DNA from: Bacillota bacterium
Lineage (GTDB): Bacteria; Bacillota; Clostridia; Lachnospirales; Lachnospiraceae
NCBI GenBank assembly: GCA_023416695.1
Contig: JAEZGY010000031.1
Location: 7,138-71,137, forward strand
DNA: 64,000 bases
Direction: 5' to 3'
Both the position numbers and the translations under genes were made by a program. Shown here in pieces: positions 24,232 to 32,540 of this stretch. The notes below the pieces were generated by a model. That model was not told where the DNA came from and made no database searches. It saw nothing but the letters and a program-made list of their open reading frames with translations. The stretch's first letter is position 1. Every line of letters starts with the position of its first letter.

Positions 24232-25989
24232 ATGTATCAAGAATATAATCCATCTAGTTTAGATTTAACAAAATACTTGTTTTTTACAGGAAAAGGTGGA
24301 GTAGGTAAAACTTCTGTAGCATGTGCAACTGCTTTACATTACGTTGATGCTGGAAAAAAAGTCATGTTAGTCAGCACAGATCCTGCTTCTAATTTACAGG
24401 ATGTATTTGAAGTTAATTTAGACAACAAAGGAAGAACCATAGAAGGGGCTCCAGGATTAACGATTGCAAACTTTAACCCTGAAGAAGCAGCAAAAGAGTA
24501 TAGGGAATCAGTAATTAATCCATATCGAGGGTTGTTACCAGAAGATGTTATCAAAAATATGGAAGAACAATTATCGGGATCTTGTACTGTTGAAATAGCA
24601 GCATTCAATGAATTTACAAATTTTATAACGGACAGTTCAATAAACGAGATGTATGATTACATTATTTTTGACACTGCCCCTACAGGTCATACATTAAGAA
24701 TGTTACAATTACCTTCTGCATGGAGTAGTTTTATAAGTGAAAGCACACATGGTGCCTCTTGCTTAGGCCAATTATCAGGGTTGGAAGAGCGTAAAGATAT
24801 ATATAAAGAAGCGGTTAAAACTCTAGCAAACAGCGAATTAACAACGGTTGTATTAATTACAAGGCCAGAGCAAACACCTTTGAAAGAAGCAGAACGTGCC
24901 TCAATAGAATTAGCAGAACTGGGTATAAACAATCAGATTTTAATAATAAATGGACTAATGCAGACTGCGAATGATGACTTATCCAATCGTTTTGTCTTAA
25001 AACAAAAGAATGCAATTAACTCCATCTCAGATTATTTAGGATCAATTACTACTTATATGATTCCAATGAGACCATATGCAATATCTGGATTAGATAATAT
25101 AAGGGCGATGTTGTCAAAAGAATTCATGCCTACTAAAACTGAGTGCCTAGATGCTATGAATGTACAATGTCTAGGTAATGTAATAGAGGACCTCTATGTA
25201 AATAACAAAAGAGTCATTTTTACCATGGGAAAAGGTGGAGTAGGTAAAACTACCATTGCAGCCAGCGTTGCCATTGGTTTTGCGAAAAAAGGTAAAAAAG
25301 TTCATTTAACAACCACGGATCCTGCAGCACATATTGAATTCGTTCTTGAACAATATCCAGGTATTCGAATCAGTCATATTGATGAGAAGAAAGAACTAAA
25401 GAGTTATCAAGAAGATGTTTTGTCCCGAGCAAAAAAGACGATGAGTGAAGATGATTTAGCATATGTGGAAGAAGATTTACGCTCTCCATGTACACAAGAA
25501 ATTGCTGTTTTTCGTGCATTTGCAGAAATTGTGAAGCAATCAGAAGAGGAAATCGTAGTAATTGATACGGCACCAACTGGCCATACCTTATTATTACTTG
25601 ATTCCACTCAAAGTTATCATCGAGAAATCCAACATTCAAGAGGGGAAACACCCGAATCAATAAAACAATTGCTTCCTAAATTAAGAGATAAAGACTATAC
25701 AGAAGTATTAATTATAACACTTCCTGAAGCTACTCCAGTTTATGAGGCAGAACGTTTAATGGAAGACCTAAATAGAGCAGGAATTCATAGTAAGTGGTGG
25801 ATAGTGAATTCAAGTATATATAATCAGCAAACAGATAATCAAATTTTGAAATCGAAGGCAAAGCAAGAAATTAAATGGATCAACAAGGTTAACAAGATTT
25901 CAAACAATAATCTGGCTATAGTAAATTGGATAAGTGATGAAGCTAAAGATAGAATGTTACTAAATCTATTAGAAAATGAAATAAACTAA
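24232..25989 (+). CDS. arsA: ArsA arsenite-transport ATPase
   Basis: A 585-residue soluble ATPase with two homologous halves, each with a deviant Walker A (GKGGVGKTS near residue 20, GKGGVGKTT near 335) and the DTAPTGHTL signature. The arsenite-binding cysteines are in SGSCTVEIAAF, ASCLGQLSG and RSPCTQEIAVF, matching Cys113, Cys172 and Cys422 of E. coli ArsA. AGGAGG at 24219-24224 selects the ATG at 24232. In known systems it drives the permease ArsB or Acr3. Here the permease gene directly downstream is deleted, so the ATPase has no encoded partner in this window. Confidence 0.95.
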   Translation: MYQEYNPSSLDLTKYLFFTGKGGVGKTSVACATALHYVDAGKKVMLVSTDPASNLQDVFEVNLDNKGRTIEGAPGLTIANFNPEEAAKEYRESVINPYRGLLPEDVIKNMEEQLSGSCTVEIAAFNEFTNFITDSSINEMYDYIIFDTAPTGHTLRMLQLPSAWSSFISESTHGASCLGQLSGLEERKDIYKEAVKTLANSELTTVVLITRPEQTPLKEAERASIELAELGINNQILIINGLMQTANDDLSNRFVLKQKNAINSISDYLGSITTYMIPMRPYAISGLDNIRAMLSKEFMPTKTECLDAMNVQCLGNVIEDLYVNNKRVIFTMGKGGVGKTTIAASVAIGFAKKGKKVHLTTTDPAAHIEFVLEQYPGIRISHIDEKKELKSYQEDVLSRAKKTMSEDDLAYVEEDLRSPCTQEIAVFRAFAEIVKQSEEEIVVIDTAPTGHTLLLLDSTQSYHREIQHSRGETPESIKQLLPKLRDKDYTEVLIITLPEATPVYEAERLMEDLNRAGIHSKWWIVNSSIYNQQTDNQILKSKAKQEIKWINKVNKISNNNLAIVNWISDEAKDRMLLNLLENEIN

Positions 25990-26005
25990 TTGGGTGGGAT
26001 TCATA

Positions 26006-26089
26006 ATGGGGATTCATAAAGAAACAACTGAAAGTTCAGGTGGAATAGGCTTTTTTGAAAAGTATCTTACCATATGGGTAATCATGTAA
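26006..26089 (+). pseudogene. acr3 arsenite permease, only the first 27 codons left
   Basis: An ATG 16 bases after arsA opens a 27-codon frame whose second half, GIGFFEKYLTIWV, is the conserved N-terminus of Acr3 permeases just before their first membrane helix. The frame then ends at TAA where sequence of a different gene begins. A full Acr3 has about 350 residues and ten helices, so this is a truncation product with no transport function. Confidence 0.8.
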
Positions 26090-26219
26090 ACATAGAGAAG
26101 ATTGGGGATTGGAAGATCCATCTGGTAAAGAAGAAAAGGAATTTATTCTAACTGCAAAGATTATTGAAGAGAAAATATTGGACTTAAAACATAGAATCCA
26201 GTCAGGTATTTATTTTTAG
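26085..26219 (+). pseudogene. arsC arsenate reductase, only the last 44 codons left
   Basis: In the frame one base away from the acr3 remnant, CKHREDWGLEDPSGK, then KEFILTAKIIEEKI and the tail IQSGIYF end at TAG 26217-26219. This is the C-terminal part of the low-molecular-weight-phosphatase-type ArsC (HW/DWGxxDPxGK motif). The catalytic N-terminus with its CxxxxCR loop is missing and the frame is closed by TAA at 26079. The deletion join with acr3 lies near 26078-26090. Confidence 0.8.
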
Positions 26220-26254
26220 ATTTGAATAACAATATCTATGATATAATATAATAT

Positions 26255-26304
26255 AAAAGGAACAAATATGTATTACACATCATACGTATTCGTTCCTTTT
26301 GTTT
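26255..26304 (+). terminator. Terminator of the ars operon
   Basis: AAAAGGAAC with following bases (26255-26274) pairs with 26281-26300 ending GTTCCTTTT; about 18 of 20 positions pair, with a 6-base loop and a T-rich end. Confidence 0.75.
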
Positions 26305-26909
26305 ATAGTCTTTTTATCGTATTGCAAAATAGTAGATATGATAGTAATAATATTGGGCTGTAAGATTGAAATTTTAATAGATAAAACATAAAGTGGAAAC
26401 AAGATAAGAAGGAGAGTCTATATTTACACTTTAAGTTTATACATATTTATACTTTAAGTTATATCTACATGTAATTAACCGACAATTCACCTTAAAAAGA
26501 GTGCTAAATTCACCCACACAGAACTATTCGCGAAACGCAAGTTTAACGAAAACTATGGTACCGCTTTTATCTATATTAGGTTATAGCTCTATCTAGCCCT
26601 TAATATTACAGCTAGAATTAATAATGATATTTGAGTACTTATTTACGTTATGCTATGTGTTATATTCAATAACTACGATATTCTTGTTTATAACTTATAA
26701 CATACTTCTCTTTATTCTCTTTCTTGAAGGCAATCGATTATTGCTATACTTAGAAATTATTTATATGTAATCAATAGATCTTTATATAGGATTCATAATG
26801 GCTTTGTAAATCGGTCATATATACTAATAAAGATCAATTTATTAGTTTAACATGAACATTATTCTAAATGTCTATTCTTTCTAACGGTTTTTATCATATA
26901 ATGTTATCC
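26305..26909. other. Intergenic region of about 600 bases, nothing recognised
   Basis: AT-rich with stops in all frames. ACTTTAAGTTTAT and ACTTTAAGTTATA form a short direct repeat (about 26428-26463). No gene, RNA or mobile-element end is supported. Confidence 0.45.
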
Positions 26910-27839
26910 CTATACTAACAAATGTTCCATTAACTTAGCATATATTCCATTGTATTCTAATTTCTTGTGTTTTTCTTTTAATAAAAGTAAATAACTTATC
27001 TTTAGATCTAGATTAATAATTAATCTTTGGGAACAGCTACCATTAATCCCATAACCAAATGGGTATAAAGACCATAAATACCCATAGTTATGATTCGCTT
27101 TTTGAGGCTCGAACATCTCACGTATATAACCAATAGATATTACCTTCTTATTCTCATGTATGCCATTATTAATAATCATTTGTGATAATTTATTTATATC
27201 ATTAGGAGAACATGTAAAATTCTTTTCTTTTCCATACAAATTGTAAATAATTGACTCTACAGAAATACAGAAATCATCTTGGGTTAAATGTATGTCTAAG
27301 GGCATAAACAGAGCTTCCTTGCAAAAATCATCTAATGAAACATCCAATACTTTTTCTAATATGATAGCAAGTAATATATAATCCCATTCTTTATAACAAT
27401 ATTTCATCCCTGGCACATTAGAAACTAATATGTCACTCAGTACATCAGAGGTATTAACATTGTTTAAGAGATCGTAGTAAATAGGCCTTAACCAATGCAT
27501 ACTACTACTCCACAACAAACCGGAGGTCATAGAGAGCAAGTGCTTAATCTTAATTACACGATGGAGATGATCTCTTCCTAAATCAAATTCAGGTAAAATA
27601 GTGTATATTGGTACTTCAACACTTTTAAGATGATGTCGATCGATAGCAATCCCTGTCAAAAGGCTTATTAAACTAGGAACAAGAAAGGAAACGTCTTGTT
27701 TTGTATCACTAGTATAACCTTCCCTATGTTTTTCAAAGATAATATTGTTTTCCTTTGCAAATATAATGCTTGAATAATCTGTATAATGATGCTCAGACAG
27801 ATATTGATCCAAGTATGAAGACGGAAATTTCTTATTCAT
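26910..27839 (-). CDS. Beta-lactamase/serine-hydrolase fold protein with degenerate active site
   Basis: A 309-residue relative of class C beta-lactamase/esterase proteins (PF00144). The fold is recognisable: SLLTGIAIDRHHLKSVEVPI, IKIKHLLSMTSGL, AIILEKVLDVSL and GYLWSLYPFGYG. The catalytic motifs are not. Where SxxK is expected (usually SVTKSVTS) the protein reads LVPSLISL, and the YxN motif is replaced by YCYKE. The third motif reads NGSCSQ. It should therefore be a pseudoenzyme, perhaps a ligand sensor or a decaying gene. No signal peptide is seen, so it would be cytoplasmic. It lies downstream of a BlaI-type regulator, with a terminator-like hairpin between. Confidence 0.75.
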   Translation of the reverse strand: MNKKFPSSYLDQYLSEHHYTDYSSIIFAKENNIIFEKHREGYTSDTKQDVSFLVPSLISLLTGIAIDRHHLKSVEVPIYTILPEFDLGRDHLHRVIKIKHLLSMTSGLLWSSSMHWLRPIYYDLLNNVNTSDVLSDILVSNVPGMKYCYKEWDYILLAIILEKVLDVSLDDFCKEALFMPLDIHLTQDDFCISVESIIYNLYGKEKNFTCSPNDINKLSQMIINNGIHENKKVISIGYIREMFEPQKANHNYGYLWSLYPFGYGINGSCSQRLIINLDLKISYLLLLKEKHKKLEYNGIYAKLMEHLLV

Positions 27840-27885
27840 AAACCTCTAAATGCTCCCCCATTTTTAAATCTTAAAAAATGTCATA

Positions 27886-27946
27886 GAAAAACCTCTAATT
27901 ATCCAGCTACATATCTTTATTAGTTCAAGATGGATAATTAGAGGTT
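27886..27946 (-). terminator. Hairpin terminator downstream of the BlaI-type gene
   Basis: A perfect 16-bp inverted repeat (27890-27905 with 27931-27946, arms AACCTCTAATTATCCA and its complement) with a 25-base loop, followed on the minus strand by a T-rich tract. It probably terminates or attenuates transcription before the beta-lactamase-like gene. Confidence 0.7.
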
Positions 27947-27977
27947 GATAATATGTAAGTATAATTAAAATGTTAAA

Positions 27978-28346
27978 TTAAATTCTTTGTTCTGATATAA
28001 TTCGTTGTAATTCCATTAATTCTGGTGATGAAAGATCCTGTTGTTTGACATATTCAGATAGAAAATTGCATAATGATCCATTGTAAAATTTATTTAATAG
28101 AGCTTTTGTTTCAGTGACTTGAGCGGTACGTTTTGAAATGCCTGCTTTACAGATAAACCCCGGATCCTCACGAATAACTGCACCTTTTTCTATTAATCGT
28201 TTAATTACAGTATAAGTGGTGTTCTTCTCCCATCCAATATACTCTTTAATAATCTTAGCAATGTCTTTTGCTGCCAGATTTTTGTTAGACCAAAGAAGTT
28301 CCATAATATTCAATTCACCTTCATGTAACCTTATTTCCTTCATCAA
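27978..28346 (-). CDS. BlaI/MecI/CopY-type transcriptional repressor
   Basis: A 122-residue winged-helix regulator of the penicillinase-repressor family: LHEGELNIMELLWSNKNLAAKDIAKII, then the recognition region KNTTYTVIKRLIEKGAVIRE and a helical dimer domain. In BlaI and MecI release from DNA needs cleavage by the sensor protease BlaR1/MecR1; no such gene is present here. The cleavage region is not clearly conserved. The ribosome site AAAGGGGAT precedes the ATG. It may control itself and the downstream beta-lactamase-like gene, and possibly the divergently placed upstream region. Confidence 0.88.
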   Translation of the reverse strand: MMKEIRLHEGELNIMELLWSNKNLAAKDIAKIIKEYIGWEKNTTYTVIKRLIEKGAVIREDPGFICKAGISKRTAQVTETKALLNKFYNGSLCNFLSEYVKQQDLSSPELMELQRIISEQRI

Positions 28347-28364
28347 GTAATCCCCTTTGAAACC

Positions 28365-28505
28365 ACGACATTAGTAGAATTAACAACTTATGTGATTTTT
28401 ATCAAAATAGATGTCTTTTTAAACTATACTACAACATTAGAACAGATAAAGAAGAAATATAAGCTAATCAAAAGGTATATACCTTATATATCTACTATTG
28501 TAGAT
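28365..28505. promoter_or_regulatory. Candidate operators upstream of the BlaI-type gene
   Basis: ACRACATTAG occurs at 28365-28374 and 28431-28440, both with TAC/GTA-like flanks, and a palindrome ATCTAC-TATT-GTAGAT lies at 28490-28505. BlaI-family operators contain TACA/TGTA half sites, so these are candidates only. Confidence 0.3.
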
Positions 28506-28554
28506 TTTAAAAGACATAATAATTCTACCTTAATAGAACCAATCTGTCAATAAG

Positions 28555-29793
28555 TTAAATGCAAAAAACTGCATATAGAGGGACATACTGGATATTATGA
28601 TGTTCACCAAAGTTTTTTGGTGATATCTTAATAGCGTAACTAATGTCATAGGTATTAGAAAATATATTAACTGATTTAGATTTAGTATGATCATCGTTAA
28701 ATATTTCTACAGGGATATATTTATTTTCTTTCATTAGAATGAAATCAATCTTAGCTTGAGAGCCAGATTCCCAAAAATACAGAGGATGTCCAGCTGCAGT
28801 TAATGTTTGAGCTACATAGTTTTCAAGGAAGCCTTTGTATTGCTCTTTTTTAGGGCTTAGTTCTTTACAGTTTACATTCATTTTCATTTTGGAGACTAGA
28901 ACACCAATATCATATAAGTATAGCTTTTGACCTACAATACTCTTTTCTATTGGATGACAATTAAGAATTAACCCATAGTCTTCTAGAGCTTGAGTTTCAG
29001 CACTATACTGATTTTTAGTAGCCCCCTTACGTATTATATTATATTTGAACTTTCTATTTTTCTTTGACAGTTGAAGATCGATTGTTTGATAGAGGCTTTC
29101 AAGTTTGCTATAACTATTTTCAGAATTATGTAGTCGTAAACAATTTAATTGATGATTCTGAATCAGATAATGTATTTCAGAGACATTTAATATGGATTCT
29201 AGTGTTAAGTATTCGTTTATTGCACTAGGCATGCCTCCAATCACTAGATAGTCGTATAATATATTCAAGATATCATTATGTACAATTTCTGGAATTGGTT
29301 TTAGAGTTTTATAGTGTTCCTTTATGACAGAGATATACCAAGGATTATTGCTTACTTCTAGAAATTCTTCAAAATCTAAAGGATATAAAGTCAGTATTTC
29401 CATGGTATCAGTGCTTAATGAAATAGAAAGTGGATAGCTAGAAATAAAGATAAAACGTAGATTTGATGAGTGATTGTTATAATACGTAAGTTTAGAAATC
29501 ATAAATTCACATAAGCAACACTCATCGAATATGATAATGGAATCTAAAGAAGGCTCTACTGAGAAATAGGTCATAATAGATTGTATGGATTGCTCTAGGT
29601 TGTTAGGATTAAGAAGTTCTATTAAGCCTGGATTTAACTCAAAATTCATGTAGATCTTATTATCTGTAGTAGTGGCTAAAAAATCTGTCACTAATCGGGT
29701 TTTACCAACACCTTTAGGCCCCTTTATCATAAGAGGCTTAGGTGATTTGGTTTCAAACCATGTATGAATTGTATTCATGGCTTTTCTTTTCAA
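28555..29793 (-). CDS. AAA ATPase with DUF4143 domain
   Basis: A 412-residue protein of the AAA_14/DUF4143 type. The ATPase domain is about 15-200, with Walker A GPKGVGKT and Walker B SIIIFDECC. The C-terminal DUF4143 domain is about 210-400, with a nuclease-like LENYVAQTL...FWESGSQAKIDFIL pattern as in PD-(D/E)xK folds. Many genomes carry several copies, and the biochemical role is not established. The TTG at 29793 is preceded by GGGG at normal distance; an ATG 15 bases downstream is an alternative with a weaker site. It follows rluD by 39 bases on the same strand, but nothing suggests a shared function. Confidence 0.85.
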   Translation of the reverse strand: MKRKAMNTIHTWFETKSPKPLMIKGPKGVGKTRLVTDFLATTTDNKIYMNFELNPGLIELLNPNNLEQSIQSIMTYFSVEPSLDSIIIFDECCLCEFMISKLTYYNNHSSNLRFIFISSYPLSISLSTDTMEILTLYPLDFEEFLEVSNNPWYISVIKEHYKTLKPIPEIVHNDILNILYDYLVIGGMPSAINEYLTLESILNVSEIHYLIQNHQLNCLRLHNSENSYSKLESLYQTIDLQLSKKNRKFKYNIIRKGATKNQYSAETQALEDYGLILNCHPIEKSIVGQKLYLYDIGVLVSKMKMNVNCKELSPKKEQYKGFLENYVAQTLTAAGHPLYFWESGSQAKIDFILMKENKYIPVEIFNDDHTKSKSVNIFSNTYDISYAIKISPKNFGEHHNIQYVPLYAVFCI

Positions 29794-29832
29794 TAATATT
29801 ACCCCATTTCATCATTAGGTTTAAGGTATTTA

Positions 29833-30783
29833 TTATCTTATTTGTCGAAGTTTACTTAGTAAGTCATTAAAATAAGGTGGTAATGGTGCTTCAAACTCCA
29901 CATAAGTATTGGTTGTTGGATGAATAAAACCTAGAGTTTTAGCATGAAGTGTTTGCCCTTCAAGAGAATATGCACATTTAGAAGGACCGTAAATATCATC
30001 TCCTAATAGTGGGTGGTTAATACTAGCCATGTGTACACGTATCTGATGGGTACGGCCGGTTTCTAATTGGCATTCTATCAAGGAATATTTATTAGAAAAT
30101 TGTTCTAACACTTTAAAGTGAGTAACGGCTGGTTTACCGTTTTTATGGTTAATTGCCATCTTCTTTCGATCTATTGGATGACGTCCAATTGGCCCCTCCA
30201 CTGTTCCTTCTTGGTCACGAAAGGTACCATATACAACTGCTATATACTTTCGTGTGATAGAATGAACTTTAAGCTGACTGGCGAGGCTATTGTGAGCTTT
30301 ATCGTTCTTACACACCACAAGTAGACCTGTTGTATTTCTATCGATACGGTGAACAATCCCGGGACGCATTATACCATTAATACCAGACAATTCATCCTTA
30401 CAATGGTAAAGTAGTCCGTTCACCAAAGTACCAGTCATGTGCCCAGGAGCTGGATGTACTACCATATCCTTCCCTTTGTTAATAATTACGATATCAGAAT
30501 CTTCATAGATGATATCAAGTGGAATATTCTCTGCTATTACATCTAGTGGTTCTGGTTCAGGAACCATAATTTGAATTTTATCATTAGGTGAAATTTTATA
30601 ATTTGCTTTTACAATCTTATCGTTAACAGTTACTAGATTGTCTTTAATTAACTTTTGAATAAATGAGCGAGTAGTATCCTCCCATTGAAGAGAAATAAAC
30701 TTATCAATACGCTCATTTTTTTCCGATTCCTCAACAATAAACTCTACTAAAGTCTGGTTGGAATCCTCATTGCAATCAAACAT
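29833..30783 (-). CDS. rluD: RluA/RluD family 23S rRNA pseudouridine synthase
   Basis: A 316-residue RNA-modifying enzyme. The N-terminal S4 RNA-binding domain (about 20-75; RIDKFISLQW, SFIQKLI) is followed by the catalytic domain, with the essential Asp148 in GIVHRIDRNTTGLLVV and the later RTHQIRVH motif. It isomerises uridines in 23S rRNA; the position is not predictable. It starts directly after the lspA stop, an order common in Firmicutes (lspA-ylyB). Confidence 0.92.
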   Translation of the reverse strand: MFDCNEDSNQTLVEFIVEESEKNERIDKFISLQWEDTTRSFIQKLIKDNLVTVNDKIVKANYKISPNDKIQIMVPEPEPLDVIAENIPLDIIYEDSDIVIINKGKDMVVHPAPGHMTGTLVNGLLYHCKDELSGINGIMRPGIVHRIDRNTTGLLVVCKNDKAHNSLASQLKVHSITRKYIAVVYGTFRDQEGTVEGPIGRHPIDRKKMAINHKNGKPAVTHFKVLEQFSNKYSLIECQLETGRTHQIRVHMASINHPLLGDDIYGPSKCAYSLEGQTLHAKTLGFIHPTTNTYVEFEAPLPPYFNDLLSKLRQIR

Positions 30784-31275
30784 TTATTTTGTACCTCTTT
30801 TATAAAATTGAAGATCTTCCTCTTTATAATAGAAAATTAAAAGAGCAGGTAAGACGAATTCTGCCACAGTAACGTAGCAGTCTGCGATATTAAATATTGG
30901 GAAGTCAATTAAGTTAAAGTATAGAAAGTCTACAACATAATTTAACATAATTCGATCGATCATATTCCCGATTGCCCCAGCAGCAATAAATATCATACAA
31001 AGCTGTAAAGGGCGGTATTTTCTTTCATCTGGTAAACGATAGTAAAAGAAAACAATGGCAGCAAGAATGATGACTGTAACTAAGACAAAAATGAAAAACT
31101 TATTCTGAAATAGTCCAAAAGCAATGCCCCTATTTTCTAAATACTCAAAACTAAATACCCCTTTTATTACATCTATAGGGCCATTTTCCTGTAGAAAGGT
31201 TCTAGCCCAATATTTTGTTATCTGATCTAAGACTACTAATATTATAACCCAAAGGGGTCCAAATTTCTTTTTCAT
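30784..31275 (-). CDS. lspA: Lipoprotein signal peptidase (signal peptidase II)
   Basis: A 163-residue membrane protease with four transmembrane segments that cleaves prolipoproteins before the lipid-modified cysteine. The two catalytic aspartates are in GNMIDRI and FNIADCYV, with the conserved YLENRGIAFG loop. It would process the many lipoproteins in this window (both ChvE-like proteins, the GH9 enzyme, the carboxypeptidase). It lies between aroB (18-base gap) and rluD. Confidence 0.95.
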   Translation of the reverse strand: MKKKFGPLWVIILVVLDQITKYWARTFLQENGPIDVIKGVFSFEYLENRGIAFGLFQNKFFIFVLVTVIILAAIVFFYYRLPDERKYRPLQLCMIFIAAGAIGNMIDRIMLNYVVDFLYFNLIDFPIFNIADCYVTVAEFVLPALLIFYYKEEDLQFYKRGTK

Positions 31276-31293
31276 ATAATTACCTTTCTGCTG

Positions 31294-32415
31294 TTAAATA
31301 TTAAGAATATATCGAATTGCATGAAGCAATTCTGTATCTGTTACAGTGGCATCTATGACACTGTGACACATGGAATCCATAAGGATATACTTGATCTTTC
31401 CGGATGACATTTTTTTATCATTCTTGGATACAGCTAAAATATCCTCAGGTAGTAAATCTGTGGTTCTTATAGGTAAGTGAAAGGCCTTAAGCATATTCTC
31501 TATGTCAAGAAGCTCTTCGTCACTAATATAACCTCTTTGTTTAGAAATGTAAGCCGAGGCAACCATCCCTATTGCCACGCACTCTCCGTGTAAAAGCTCA
31601 AAATTCTTGAGTTTTTCAATGGCATGTCCAAGAGTATGTCCGAGATTTAAAAGAGCTCGTTCTCCTTTTTCAGTAGGGTCCTTTTCAACAGTTAATTGCT
31701 TATGATAACAACAACGATGTATCATAGTAGCTAGAGATAGTTCATCATATTGAAGAAGCTTATCTGTATGAAGCTTAAGCCATTCATAAAAGTACTGATC
31801 ACCAATAAGAGCATATTTAATCACTTCTCCAAAGCCAGAATAATAAACTTGTTTTGGTAGAGTTTTTACAGTATTAAAGTTTATATACACAGATTTTGGT
31901 TGATAAAAAGCGCCTACCATATTTTTATAGCCATGAAAATCAACACCTGTCTTACCACCTATGCTACTGTCTACCATGGCAAGTAAAGTGGTAGGTATCT
32001 GGATGAAACGAATTCCTCTAAGATAGGTAGCAGCTACATAACCAGTCAAATCTCCTACTACTCCACCACCTAATGCAAGTAATAGATCACCACGGTCAAA
32101 CTGAGCCTTAATAAGATGTTCATATAGATTCTGAACCGTTTCTAAGTTCTTAGAATCTTCACCTGCCCGAAAGGTAAATGTAATAACTTCCCTAGTATAT
32201 TTTTTTGTTATATCAGTTAAAAGCGGTAGATAGAGGTCCGCTGTATTACTATCACAAACTATACATGCTTTTTTATTAGAAACTGATAGTGCTTCTAATT
32301 CCTGGCAAAACCTATCATAGGAGTTTTCAAGAAGTATGTTGTATATGGGAGTATCATTTTCCCTGATTGTTAGCATGCCACATCCATCTGTGGTCATTGG
32401 AAGATCAATTGTCAT
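31294..32415 (-). CDS. aroB: 3-dehydroquinate synthase
   Basis: A 373-residue NAD- and metal-dependent enzyme for the second step of the shikimate pathway (DAHP to 3-dehydroquinate). It shows LALGGGVVGDLTGYVAATYLRG, IPTTLLAMVDSSIGGKTGVD and the metal-binding histidines in LNLGHTLGHAIE and LLHGECVAIGM. Length is normal. It is the first gene of the aroB-lspA-rluD group; a terminator of the upstream operon (32497-32526) separates it from divIVA. Confidence 0.95.
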   Translation of the reverse strand: MTIDLPMTTDGCGMLTIRENDTPIYNILLENSYDRFCQELEALSVSNKKACIVCDSNTADLYLPLLTDITKKYTREVITFTFRAGEDSKNLETVQNLYEHLIKAQFDRGDLLLALGGGVVGDLTGYVAATYLRGIRFIQIPTTLLAMVDSSIGGKTGVDFHGYKNMVGAFYQPKSVYINFNTVKTLPKQVYYSGFGEVIKYALIGDQYFYEWLKLHTDKLLQYDELSLATMIHRCCYHKQLTVEKDPTEKGERALLNLGHTLGHAIEKLKNFELLHGECVAIGMVASAYISKQRGYISDEELLDIENMLKAFHLPIRTTDLLPEDILAVSKNDKKMSSGKIKYILMDSMCHSVIDATVTDTELLHAIRYILNI

Positions 32416-32496
32416 ACTGTGTTCCTTTCTATGTGTATGTACTCTTCAATAACTTATATTTTACTGTACTTAGAGGAAAAAGAAAAGGTTTGTTTG

Positions 32497-32526
32497 AAAA
32501 AAGAACGCCCTAAAAGAACGTTCTTT
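32497..32526 (-). terminator. Terminator of the hlyD-like-to-divIVA operon
   Basis: AAAGAACG and CGTTCTTT (32500-32507 with 32519-32526) form an 8-bp stem; on the minus strand a run of six T follows. Confidence 0.8.
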
Positions 32527-32540
32527 CTCTTATACTATAA

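Noticed and set aside
26305..26909. Insertion-sequence or transposon remnant after the ars scar
   Set aside because: No transposase-like frame and no terminal inverted repeats could be found; the deletion is better explained without one.
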